Origin: Emticicia sp. C21
Lineage (GTDB): Bacteria > Bacteroidota > Bacteroidia > Cytophagales > Spirosomataceae
DNA length: 47,030 nt
Direction: 5' to 3'
Assembly: GCF_003418935.1 (NCBI RefSeq)
Contig: NZ_QVMT01000019.1
Coordinates: 20,493-67,522 of the forward strand
Every line of letters starts with the position of its first letter. The stretch's first letter is position 1. The position numbers and the translations under genes are program-made. This document shows, piece by piece, positions 1 to 8,320 of this stretch. The notes under the pieces are model-generated. The model worked only from the letters and a program-made list of their open reading frames with translations, was not told the DNA's origin and made no database searches.

Positions 1-993
1 TCCTTTCCCGAATACAAAGGCATCCCCCTCAATAATAAACGTAAGTTCATTTTCTCCTTTTTTCATATCCAGCACAATACAGTTTTCATAATTATTCAGT
101 CGATCCAATTTGTACTTGGCATAATTAAAGACTTCTTTTCCATTCAGAAAAATCTGTAGTTTACCTGTAAAATCGAAATATAATAATTGCGGTTTATCTG
201 CTTCTGCATTAACAGTTCTTTTAGCAAAGACTGTTCCGTTAGGATATTCGAAATAGCGTTTCAGATTCACCATCTCATCATTTTTCTGGTTGATTTTATT
301 CCAGGTTTTCATCTTTTTCACATCTGGATACTCATATGTTTTATCACGCGGCAATTGCTCAGAGATACTCCAGTCAGTTAATGCCTTCGGAATTTCCTGA
401 ATGTACACATTAGCAAAGTAGGCTTCGCCAAACATACTTCTCAATAAAATATTACCACTATCAGTATCAGTGTCCAGAAGCGTCAGCGTCATATCTGCTT
501 CTTTTTTATTGTTCACAAATACACGCATGATTTTATTTCTGACTTCAATAGCGGCATGAAACCATTCCATTGCCGCAATATCCGTCTTAGCTTCATGAAT
601 TGGGTAATGATACAATACCCAGCTTAGGCCACCATTATAGATAGGAATATACTGAATGGCTTCTTGTGTACCACCATAGCCAGGTCTGAAATACAAAAAC
701 TGGTAGTTTTGTTCGTTTTTTACATGAAAGCCAACCCCTGCCATCACTTTTGCAGCTACATCAAACTCGATTCTGAAATCCTGATAGTTTTTATTTTTAT
801 TGATAACTATTGCCTCTTTTTTACCGTCCAATTTTACACAGACTTTTTCTTTGTATGTTTGTTCTGTCAAAGTAACAGGTTCATTGTTTTCAGAAAAAGC
901 CTGCCAGTCTTTGAGGGTATTTTGTGCTACGAGGTTAAAAGAAAAAAGGGTTAGCGAGCTGATAATAAATGATTTGATTTTGCGCATTTTCAT
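1..993 (-). CDS. secreted protein with lectin/LamG-like (DUF1080-type) fold, 3' end outside window
   Basis: The frame is open from an ATG at 993 to the window edge (331 codons, no stop), so the C-terminus is missing. The first about 23 residues (MKMRKIKSFIISSLTLF..., ending near LVAQ) look like a Sec signal peptide. The next about 190 residues have the pattern of a concanavalin-like jelly roll: DFRIEFDV, GVGFHVKN, a YLYFRPGYGGTQEA-like segment, and W-F-H-A-A-I-E-V followed by VFVNNKKEADMTL. A second beta-rich part with 'LQIFLNGKEVFNY' follows. Family knowledge suggests a carbohydrate-binding or DUF1080/LamG-like role in the periplasm or outside the cell; no catalytic residues can be assigned. 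It is transcribed away from the membrane regulator at 1120, and the two share a 126-bp divergent spacer. Confidence 0.75.
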   Translation of the reverse strand, partial: MKMRKIKSFIISSLTLFSFNLVAQNTLKDWQAFSENNEPVTLTEQTYKEKVCVKLDGKKEAIVINKNKNYQDFRIEFDVAAKVMAGVGFHVKNEQNYQFLYFRPGYGGTQEAIQYIPIYNGGLSWVLYHYPIHEAKTDIAAMEWFHAAIEVRNKIMRVFVNNKKEADMTLTLLDTDTDSGNILLRSMFGEAYFANVYIQEIPKALTDWSISEQLPRDKTYEYPDVKKMKTWNKINQKNDEMVNLKRYFEYPNGTVFAKRTVNAEADKPQLLYFDFTGKLQIFLNGKEVFNYAKYKLDRLNNYENCIVLDMKKGENELTFIIEGDAFVFGKG

Positions 994-1077
994 AATAAAT
1001 TGATTAAATTTTGAGTAATAATTTTTATGCTGCAAGATGATAGGCTTCGCTAAAAATTATGGTTACAATATTGAATT

Positions 1078-1095
1078 GTTTTACAACTGTTTTAC
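1078..1095. promoter_or_regulatory. direct repeat in divergent promoter region, possible operator
   Basis: GTTTTAC occurs twice (1078-1084 and 1089-1095) with an 11-bp period, close to one helical turn. The repeats lie 25 bp upstream of the HTH regulator start and between two divergent genes. Such a repeat could be a binding site for the regulator itself, but the sequence is AT-rich and chance is possible. Confidence 0.25.
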
Positions 1096-1119
1096 GATTA
1101 TTTTGATAAAAGCCTGGAT

Positions 1120-2391
1120 ATGAGCGATATAAACGCATTAGATGAAGAACTCTTAGAAACGCTAAAAAAGGAAGTAGCACAAAAAGCAGGACTTGGCCGG
1201 GTTGAAAACTGGACACAGAAAGACTATGAGTTTCTGATATTTTTTATTGAGGAGAAATCAGGCGTAAAGATCAGTCTTACTACAATTAAGCGCATCTGGC
1301 GTAATGAGTATAACCGGCTGCCTCATATCGCTACTTTAGACGCCCTTAGCCAGATTGCTCATAACAAAGATTGGCTATCTTTAAAATTAGAATCTACAAG
1401 ATTAGTCGATGAAAAAAATTCGGTTCATCCAGCCAAAAACAATCATAATGATTCCAGTCAATTCATTGGAAAGCTAAAGCAGAATTTTACCTATGCATGG
1501 ATAATAGCAGGAGTGGCATTAATTTTATCTGTTGGATTCTTTGCTTTTAAAGACAGACTTCTAAAAAAACAGGCTAATCTTTCTGCCATTCAGTTTTCAG
1601 CCAAAACATCGGTTAATAATTCAGTACCCAATACAGTAGTTTTTACTTATAATGTAGATTCGGTAGATGCCAGAAAATTCTATATTCAACAATCATGGGA
1701 TAGAAGACGGAGAGTTGAGGTAGATAAGAGTAACCATCAATTAACAGATATTTATTATCTACCGGGTTATTATATGGCAAAGTTAATAGCAGATGATTCT
1801 ACCATCAGAGAAATTCCGGTGCATATTAAAACTAACGATTGGGTAGTTGCCGCACATCAGAATACGATTGAGAATAAAATACTCCCAACACAAGAATGGC
1901 TCCCAGGTGGTATTGTTGGTGTGGGGAAAGAGGTTTTAATCAACAATAAAATTGAGGTAACAGAACCCTTTATGCTTACTTTTCATAATAGCAGGGATTT
2001 TGAAATTGATGGCAATAACTTTGAATTCTCTTCTGATATTAAAATGGATTCAACAGGCATTGTTTGCCCTGCAGCAGCCTTACTTATCAAAGGCAAACAT
2101 GAGTATATGTATATTAATCTCGGAGCAAAAGGCTGCGAAAGCGAAATTAAAATGAGTATCGCCGAAAGAAAGTTCGATGGTAAAAATATGGATTTAACCA
2201 CCTTTGGCACACAAATATATACCTGGCAGAATGTCAGGGTTACCAATAAAAATCAAGCGATAAGCATTGAGTTGAACGGCAAAGAAATATTTAAAACCAC
2301 TTATACCAAACCCTTGGGCGAATTGAAAGAAGTAGGCTTCATTTTTAAAGGTAACGGCATTATCAAACAAACTAAAGTCGATAAACTTTAA
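1120..2391 (+). CDS. membrane-tethered HTH regulator with PKD-like and lectin-like extracytoplasmic domains
   Basis: 423 aa. Residues 1-95 form an all-helical, HTH-type cytoplasmic domain (KISLTTIKRIWRNEYNRLPHI, then LDALSQIAH), resembling the DNA-binding domain common in Cytophagales one-component regulators. One hydrophobic segment (about 125-146, WIIAGVALILSVGFFAF) crosses the membrane. Residues about 165-250 look PKD-like (PNTVVFTYNVDS, FYIQQSWD, DIYYLPGYYMAKLI). Residues about 260-423 look like a concanavalin/LamG lectin (FNFEFSSDIK-type strand, WQNVRVTNKNQAISIELNGK, VGFIFKGNG). The inferred role is ToxR/CadC-like: an outer ligand, plausibly a glycan, is sensed and transcription is controlled from the membrane. 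The divergent lectin-fold gene is the obvious target. Specific ligand and DNA site are unknown. ATG start; the ORF ends before a convergent metalloprotease gene. Confidence 0.75.
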   Translation: MSDINALDEELLETLKKEVAQKAGLGRVENWTQKDYEFLIFFIEEKSGVKISLTTIKRIWRNEYNRLPHIATLDALSQIAHNKDWLSLKLESTRLVDEKNSVHPAKNNHNDSSQFIGKLKQNFTYAWIIAGVALILSVGFFAFKDRLLKKQANLSAIQFSAKTSVNNSVPNTVVFTYNVDSVDARKFYIQQSWDRRRRVEVDKSNHQLTDIYYLPGYYMAKLIADDSTIREIPVHIKTNDWVVAAHQNTIENKILPTQEWLPGGIVGVGKEVLINNKIEVTEPFMLTFHNSRDFEIDGNNFEFSSDIKMDSTGIVCPAAALLIKGKHEYMYINLGAKGCESEIKMSIAERKFDGKNMDLTTFGTQIYTWQNVRVTNKNQAISIELNGKEIFKTTYTKPLGELKEVGFIFKGNGIIKQTKVDKL

Positions 2392-2420
2392 TCCCTGTTA
2401 ACTACAGAACAAGTTAATTA

Positions 2421-2463
2421 TTCGCTAATTCACTGCAGCGGCGGCCGCTCAATCACTAACTAA
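2421..2463 (-). repeat. dispersed intergenic repeat, copy A (GC-core)
   Basis: Read on the minus strand it is TTAGTGATTGAGCGGCCG, then CCGCTGCAGTGAATTAGCG. The GC-rich core is at 2430-2450 and is one base longer than the other copies because of an extra base in the right half. It lies between convergent genes and overlaps the stop codon of the metalloprotease at 2460. Copies B (15443-15493), C (20990-21035) and D (31857-31901) share the core and the TTAGTGA/AATTAGTGA flanks. Confidence 0.7.
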
Positions 2464-4715
2464 TTACACCCCCCCGTTTCGGCTTTAAATATTGTTCCTT
2501 TTTCTGCCTTAAAGCCTGGTGATAAATTGATAGCTGCTGATTGATAAGTTGCCATTGTACCTGTCCCATCAATTTGGTTCTTAGCATTTATTGTTCCTCC
2601 TACAGCTAATGCCTGTATAGTCTGCCCACCAGCAACAATATTATTTACAGGATTATAAAGAGAAAGAATTGTCGGACAATTACCTTCAATGTTTATTAAG
2701 TAATCTTCTGTTTCGCCTGATACATAGTTTCCACAAGGAGCTAAAGGTTTGTCATCCATAGTAAGCATTATCCTCATACGGGTATATTTCTGTGCAACAA
2801 CTGTATCAGGAATAGTAAATGAGCCTGAGATTGGGGCATCATTCGTTGAATCCTGCGTAATAAAGACTCTGTCTGTCGTTTCAAAAATTCCATTTTTATT
2901 AAAATCTATCCAGATAGATGCATGCACAAAAGGCCCTCCTACACTACCGGGATGAATAACAAAATTTTGTACTTGCCCTTTAGTAAAAGTACGGATAGGT
3001 GTAAAATTAAATACTTGTTGTCCTGCTGGAAGACATTGATAGTCCAGACTAAAGAAAACATTATTAAATTCAACAGCAATCATCTTAATTGGCCAGTTTT
3101 CACAAGGATAAGTATAAGTTGTCTTACAATACTCAACTGGTGGTTGATTATTTGTAGTAAAGTTGGAATTAGTAAAAACTGAGCAATCGACCTTTACGCG
3201 CCAATCGTATGAAGTATTTGCTATAAGGCCTGTGATAATAAGGCCCTCTTTTTTAGTCGTTTTAGTTATCCAGGTACTTGACGAAGTGGGTTTGTACTCA
3301 ACCACATAATCACCCTCACCAACCGGATGAGCCCATAAAAGATGTGCAGTATTTCTATATATATTAATAGCCGTCAGATCAACAACAGGTTTTGTATTAC
3401 CCATGCAAGCCTGTACCTTTCTTCTTATCAGATTACCGGGCAAGACCCCAAAACCATTATACAAATTAAAACTACCGCCTCCTATATCACAATAACTCAT
3501 GATAGTTCCCCCCAATTCTGGAAATGGGTTCAAACCACAAGACCCTCCGTTTTGTGGCCCACTCTCAACTGTCCAGCAATTATCAAGAGCACCACAAGGC
3601 CATAGACAACTATTTGTGTGTGGGGAACCTAAATTATGCCCTAGCTCATGAGCAATCACCTTAACGGCCCTGGAATACGTAGGTACTTCTACTACTGTAT
3701 CACCTACACCCGTAGCTACTGACCAACCTTTACTACACAATACATCGATTGCACCCATGCCCCCTCCAAAAGGTTTGCTTGACAATAAGTGAGCGATATG
3801 CCCATTAAAATTTCCACCTAAAGTATCAGTTAAATAAGCGCCAAAGGCATGGTAAAGTTGGTAAAAGTTAACTGTATAGGGTGACATAAAAGGCTCATCC
3901 TTATCCCAGATTTTGAGTTCAGAAATCTGCATATCTATCCATTCCCGGTCATATAAGACTATCACTTGCGCAAATAAATGAGTGACAAAATTAGTGGCTG
4001 TCACCATACTCGAATCCTGGTCTTTAAATATCTGGTAGTCGGCTTCCAGATGAATCAGTACCGGATTACAGGCTTGCGCACTATCGCGGACAGGAGCAGT
4101 ACTACAGGAACCCGCATCGGCCACTTGTCTGATTTTTTCTTCACTTACCCCACAATCCAAAGGCTTCTTGTTTAGCAGGTCTTTATCATTGTACAATATA
4201 TAATTTTCAGATTTTCTGATTTTACCTAAAACATGATTGCCATCTTTATTGGAGATAAAGCCACTTACTTCTCCATCGCTGATGCTAATGGCTACCAGAG
4301 AATTCGGGTCACCTTTAATAATACCCTTATAATGAGTAGATTTAACAAAAGGCACTTCTTTATTGGCAGCATTGAGTAATCGAAACTTCGGACCGTATAT
4401 ATTAATCGGAATTAATTCTAGTTCAAAAGCTCTTCCGTTAGAAGAGGGAACAGCCAGATTCAGAAACGGAACTTGTTTTTGTGCTAATCTGGCTAATTCA
4501 GTTTTATTTACTGAAAACTCTATGGCTGAACTGTTGGCAGCCAAACCCAAACTGGTTCTTCGAAGAGATGATTTAGGCGAATAAAAAAGTTTCGAAGATT
4601 TTAATAGAGTTGATTGTTTTTTTGCATCGTTAACCTCTTCATATATTTTATGTTGTGCATGGCTGCAAAAAACAAGTAATAAAAAACCTATCAGTAAATA
4701 TCCTGTTTTTTTCAT
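2460..4715 (-). CDS. secreted reprolysin-like zinc metalloprotease, paralog 1
   Basis: 751 aa. A signal peptide (MKKTGYLLIGFLLLVFCSHA) is followed by a propeptide-like region to about residue 215. The catalytic domain holds the metzincin zinc site HELGHNLGSPH and a Met-turn GTIMSYCD, as in M12-type reprolysins. Next come a fibronectin type III-like domain (TAINIYRNTAHLLWAHP..., ITGLIANTSYDWRVKV), a GEVED-type domain (IWIDFNKNGIFE, CGNYVSGETEDYLINI), and a C-terminal module of the coat-hanger stack type (INLSPGFKAEKGTIFKAETG). It should act outside the cell on proteins. It is a tandem duplicate of the gene at 4836-7085, roughly three-quarters identical by eye. The CSTAPVC motif before the catalytic domain of its paralog reads CSTAPVR here (codon 4086-4088). 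Confidence 0.9.
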   Translation of the reverse strand: MKKTGYLLIGFLLLVFCSHAQHKIYEEVNDAKKQSTLLKSSKLFYSPKSSLRRTSLGLAANSSAIEFSVNKTELARLAQKQVPFLNLAVPSSNGRAFELELIPINIYGPKFRLLNAANKEVPFVKSTHYKGIIKGDPNSLVAISISDGEVSGFISNKDGNHVLGKIRKSENYILYNDKDLLNKKPLDCGVSEEKIRQVADAGSCSTAPVRDSAQACNPVLIHLEADYQIFKDQDSSMVTATNFVTHLFAQVIVLYDREWIDMQISELKIWDKDEPFMSPYTVNFYQLYHAFGAYLTDTLGGNFNGHIAHLLSSKPFGGGMGAIDVLCSKGWSVATGVGDTVVEVPTYSRAVKVIAHELGHNLGSPHTNSCLWPCGALDNCWTVESGPQNGGSCGLNPFPELGGTIMSYCDIGGGSFNLYNGFGVLPGNLIRRKVQACMGNTKPVVDLTAINIYRNTAHLLWAHPVGEGDYVVEYKPTSSSTWITKTTKKEGLIITGLIANTSYDWRVKVDCSVFTNSNFTTNNQPPVEYCKTTYTYPCENWPIKMIAVEFNNVFFSLDYQCLPAGQQVFNFTPIRTFTKGQVQNFVIHPGSVGGPFVHASIWIDFNKNGIFETTDRVFITQDSTNDAPISGSFTIPDTVVAQKYTRMRIMLTMDDKPLAPCGNYVSGETEDYLINIEGNCPTILSLYNPVNNIVAGGQTIQALAVGGTINAKNQIDGTGTMATYQSAAINLSPGFKAEKGTIFKAETGGCN

Positions 4716-4835
4716 AATAATAGGTTGTTAATAAATGAATTAATACATTCAATCAATGCTCAATAATAACAATAATCCATTTAAGCAATAGGTAGAAGTG
4801 GTACTGTGTATTAATAATCAGGTAACCCCTGAATA

Positions 4836-7085
4836 TTAATTACAACCACCTGTCTCTGCTTTAAATATTGTACCCTTCTCAGCTTTAAATCCGGGTATCA
4901 GATTAATAATACCTGATTGATAGCTAGCCGTTGTTCCTGTACCCTCTATATGATTGGCAGCATTGATACTGCCTCCTGTTGCAAATATTTGTATCAACTG
5001 TTCGCCGGCTACAATATCATTAAATGGGTGAGTAAGGTTTAGCGTTTGCTGGCAATTACCAGTTATATTAATCATATAATCTTCTGTTTCGCCTGCAACG
5101 TAAGTACCACAGGAAGCTGATGCCATTTCGTCCCTGGTCAAAATTACTCTCATACGGGTATATGACTGAGTAACAACTGTATCAGGTATTATAAATGACC
5201 CGGAAATTGGCGCTCCAGGCACTAAAGTCGGTGTCATAAAAACTCTATCCTGCGTTTCAAAAATACCATTCTTATTAAAATCTATCCAGATAGAGACACT
5301 GATATTAGGATCTCCTCCATGACCAGGATGAATAGTAAAATTTTGTAGCTGTCCCTTACTAAAATTACGAATTGGTTTAAAATAAAATTTTTGTCCTCCC
5401 GAGGGTGGGCACTCTGACATCAATGTAAAAAAAACGTTATTAAAACTAACTGTCTGAATTTTTATATGCCAGGTTTCACATGGATAAGTATAATTTACCT
5501 TGCAATATTCAACCGGAGGTTGGTTATTGGTTGTAAAAGTAGAAGTGGTAAAAACAGAGCAGTCAACCTTTACACGCCAGTTATATGCAGTATTTGCCTG
5601 GAGTCCTGTAATTATAAGCCCTTCCTCGGTCGTTGTTTTACTTATCCATGTATTAGATGAAGCAGGCTTATACTCGACTGTATAATCACCCTCTCCTACC
5701 GGATGCTCCCATAAAAGATGTGCTGTATTTCTATATACATTAATAGCCGTAAGATTGACTGTAGGCCTTGTATTACCCAAACAAGCCTGTACCCTTTTTC
5801 TTATCATATTACCAGGCAAGATTCCAAAACCATTATACAGATTAATACTGGCTCCTCCTATATCGCAATAACTCATGATAGTGCCTCTGACTTCAGGAAA
5901 TGGGCTTAAACCACAAGTCCCGCCGGTGGGTCCGCGCTCAATTGTCCAGCAATTATCAAGTGCACCACAAGGCCAATAGCAACTATTCGTGTGCCTTGAA
6001 CCCAGATTGTGCCCTATTTCATGTGTAATCACTTTGACAGGTCTTGAATAATCTGGTAATTCTACTACTGTATTTCCTACTTCTGTAGTTATAGACCATC
6101 CTTTACTGCATAATACATCTATTCCTCCCATACCCCCACCTAAAGGCTTACCTGACAATAAGTGGGCAATTTGCCCATTAAAATTCCCCCCTAAACTGTC
6201 AGTTAAATATTGACCAAAAGCATGATATACTTGTTGAAATGTAGCAGTCCATGGAGTCATAAAAGGCTCAGGCCTATTCCATACTTTAAGCTCCGAAATC
6301 TCCACGGCTATCAATTCACGATCATATAAAACTACTACCTGTGCAAATAAATGTGTGACAAAATTAGTTGCTGATACCATGCTCGAATCCTGATCTTTAA
6401 ATATCTGGTAGTCGGCTTCTAAATGAATTTGTACTGGATTACAGGCTTCGAACTCCTCACAGACAGGAGCGGTACTACAAGAATTATTAACATCAGCTAC
6501 CTGGCTGATACTTTCTTCACTGACACCACACTTATACTTAGCGTTTTGAAGCAGGTCTTTGTCGTTATATAATATGTAATTTTCCGATTTCTTAACTTTA
6601 CCTAAAACATAATTGCCGTCTTTATTGGAAATAAAGCCACTTATCTCTCCCTTACTGATACTTATAGCTACTAAGGAATTCTGATCTCCTTTAATAATAC
6701 CCTTATAATGTGTAGATTTAATAAAGGGCACCTCCTGATTTGCGGCATTGAGTAATCTGAACTGTGGACCATATATATTAACGGGAATTAATTCTAACTC
6801 AAAAGCATTTCCTATATAAGAAGGAATAACCAGATTTAAAAAGGGAACTTGTTTTTGTGATAGTTTAGCTAATTCAGTTTTATTTATTGAAAACTCTATG
6901 GCCGAATTGTTTGCTACAAATCTATTTTGTCTGACAGAGGCCGCAGCAGAGTAAAAAAGTGTAGAAGATTTTAATGGAGCCAATTGTTTTTTTGCCAAGC
7001 TAACTTCTTTATAAATTTTATGTTGTGCGTGACTGCAAAAAACAAATACTAAAAAGCTTATCAATAAAGACCCTGTCTTTTTCAT
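4836..7085 (-). CDS. secreted reprolysin-like zinc metalloprotease, paralog 2
   Basis: 749 aa with the same order as its neighbour: signal peptide (MKKTGSLLISFLVFVFCSHA), propeptide, metzincin site HEIGHNLGSRH with Met-turn GTIMSYCD, fibronectin III-like domain, GEVED-type domain (SIWIDFNKNGIFETQDRVF, GETEDYMINI), and coat-hanger C-terminus (INLIPGFKAEKGTIFKAE). Both zinc sites look intact, so both copies should be active. The similarity continues into the 5' untranslated DNA: both have TTAATTCATTTATT, then AACAACCTA, just before the ATG, so the duplication included the leader and perhaps the promoter. The 120-bp gap to the downstream copy has no clear terminator, so co-transcription is possible. 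Substrate is unknown. Confidence 0.9.
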   Translation of the reverse strand: MKKTGSLLISFLVFVFCSHAQHKIYKEVSLAKKQLAPLKSSTLFYSAAASVRQNRFVANNSAIEFSINKTELAKLSQKQVPFLNLVIPSYIGNAFELELIPVNIYGPQFRLLNAANQEVPFIKSTHYKGIIKGDQNSLVAISISKGEISGFISNKDGNYVLGKVKKSENYILYNDKDLLQNAKYKCGVSEESISQVADVNNSCSTAPVCEEFEACNPVQIHLEADYQIFKDQDSSMVSATNFVTHLFAQVVVLYDRELIAVEISELKVWNRPEPFMTPWTATFQQVYHAFGQYLTDSLGGNFNGQIAHLLSGKPLGGGMGGIDVLCSKGWSITTEVGNTVVELPDYSRPVKVITHEIGHNLGSRHTNSCYWPCGALDNCWTIERGPTGGTCGLSPFPEVRGTIMSYCDIGGASINLYNGFGILPGNMIRKRVQACLGNTRPTVNLTAINVYRNTAHLLWEHPVGEGDYTVEYKPASSNTWISKTTTEEGLIITGLQANTAYNWRVKVDCSVFTTSTFTTNNQPPVEYCKVNYTYPCETWHIKIQTVSFNNVFFTLMSECPPSGGQKFYFKPIRNFSKGQLQNFTIHPGHGGDPNISVSIWIDFNKNGIFETQDRVFMTPTLVPGAPISGSFIIPDTVVTQSYTRMRVILTRDEMASASCGTYVAGETEDYMINITGNCQQTLNLTHPFNDIVAGEQLIQIFATGGSINAANHIEGTGTTASYQSGIINLIPGFKAEKGTIFKAETGGCN

Positions 7086-7364
7086 TAAAATTAGGTTGTT
7101 AAATAAATGAATTAAAATAATAATACATTCACTAATGGATTCATCGTTAAGAACAAGTCACCTGAACTATACGCAGAAGAAATACTGTGGGAAATAATAG
7201 CCTAAGAAATTACAGTACTAAGAAACCGCTTATTTTACTATGTGCTGCACTTAAAACACTTTAAATCACTAAGTTATGACATATCATCTATTCTTTCAAC
7301 TATTCATCAAAATATTATTTTAGGGTATTTATTTTATTCTGATTTTTGAAATTTTTACTTACCT

Positions 7365-8243
7365 ATGATATATATACCTACCCCAGAGGAATTCAGTTAT
7401 AAAGAGTTACTTAAGTTCTTATCGCGTAATGAAAAAGAGTGCCTGCATAGCATTATAGACGATGTCATATTTAAGGTTTTAGAGATTGATAACGAATTAG
7501 TTTTATTCTCAATCTCGTTTAATAATGGGCTAGTAGCTACTATTCATACTGATAATCAATCGCAGGTTATTCAAGAGAAAGTCAGAACTTATATTGAAGA
7601 TTGGTTTGATTTAACAGCAGATTTGAAAGCATTTTATGATATAGCTCAACAAGACCTAATCTTATTCCAGCTTTGCCAGAAATATCATGGGCTTAGAATG
7701 GTTGGTATGCCAAATCTTTTTGAGTCACTGGTATGGTCGGTTATCGGGCAGCAGATTAACCTCAATTTTGCTTATTCCTTAAAACAACGCCTGGTGCATA
7801 CCTTTGGCAAAAGCTTTACCTTTCAGGGCGAAACTTTCTACGCTTTACCAACCCCGGAAACCCTGGCAGGTTTACAGATTGAAGATTTTCAACCCTATCA
7901 ATTCAGCAGAGGGAAAGCACAATACATTATCAATATTTCCAAAGCATTTGTAGAAGGTATTTTGTCGCAACAAAAACTGGCTTTGCTCAGCTATGACGAA
8001 ATCAAGAAACAATTGGTAGCTATTAAAGGCATAGGTAACTGGACAGCCAACTACTCGATGATGAAGAGTCTGAAAAGTTATGATGCCTTTCCCGTAGAAG
8101 ATGTGGGGTTACACAATGCCGTAAAAACGCAATATGGTCTGGCAGGTAAGCCAAGCATTGCCGAGCTACACCAGATGTCAGCTAACTGGTCTGGTTGGCG
8201 TGGATACGCTACTTTTTACTTCTGGCATTCATTATTGGGATAA
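7365..8243 (+). CDS. DNA-3-methyladenine glycosylase, AlkA-like (HhH-GPD)
   Basis: 292 aa. The C-terminal half has the helix-hairpin-helix LVAIKGIGNWTANY followed by a GPD-type loop FPVEDVGLHNAVK, whose aspartate is the expected catalytic residue of this superfamily. The segment LFESLVWSVIGQQINLNFAYSL matches the start of the glycosylase core. The N-terminal about 100 residues correspond to the AlkA N-terminal beta domain; there is no Ada-type domain. Predicted role: removing alkylated purines in base excision repair in the cytoplasm. It stands alone, convergent with lon. Its stop codon lies inside the T-tract of the lon terminator. Confidence 0.88.
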   Translation: MIYIPTPEEFSYKELLKFLSRNEKECLHSIIDDVIFKVLEIDNELVLFSISFNNGLVATIHTDNQSQVIQEKVRTYIEDWFDLTADLKAFYDIAQQDLILFQLCQKYHGLRMVGMPNLFESLVWSVIGQQINLNFAYSLKQRLVHTFGKSFTFQGETFYALPTPETLAGLQIEDFQPYQFSRGKAQYIINISKAFVEGILSQQKLALLSYDEIKKQLVAIKGIGNWTANYSMMKSLKSYDAFPVEDVGLHNAVKTQYGLAGKPSIAELHQMSANWSGWRGYATFYFWHSLLG

Positions 8244-8273
8244 AAAAATAGCAGATGCCCAACACATCTGCTA
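8242..8273 (-). terminator. intrinsic terminator of lon
   Basis: Perfect 9-bp stem TAGCAGATG (8249-8257) / CATCTGCTA (8265-8273) with loop CCCAACA. On the minus strand it is followed by seven T (8248-8242), so it terminates lon, whose stop is 48 bp upstream. The T-tract overlaps the TAA of the convergent glycosylase gene. Confidence 0.85.
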
Positions 8274-8320
8274 TCGCACTAAATTATATTCTCAACGGTT
8301 TAATTACAAAATTGAAATAT

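Noticed and set aside
2439-2448. GCGGCCGC (a NotI site) in repeat copy A as a sign of cloning-vector linker
   Set aside because: Copies B, C and D have related but diverged cores in different spacers with matching flanks, so it is a natural repeat.
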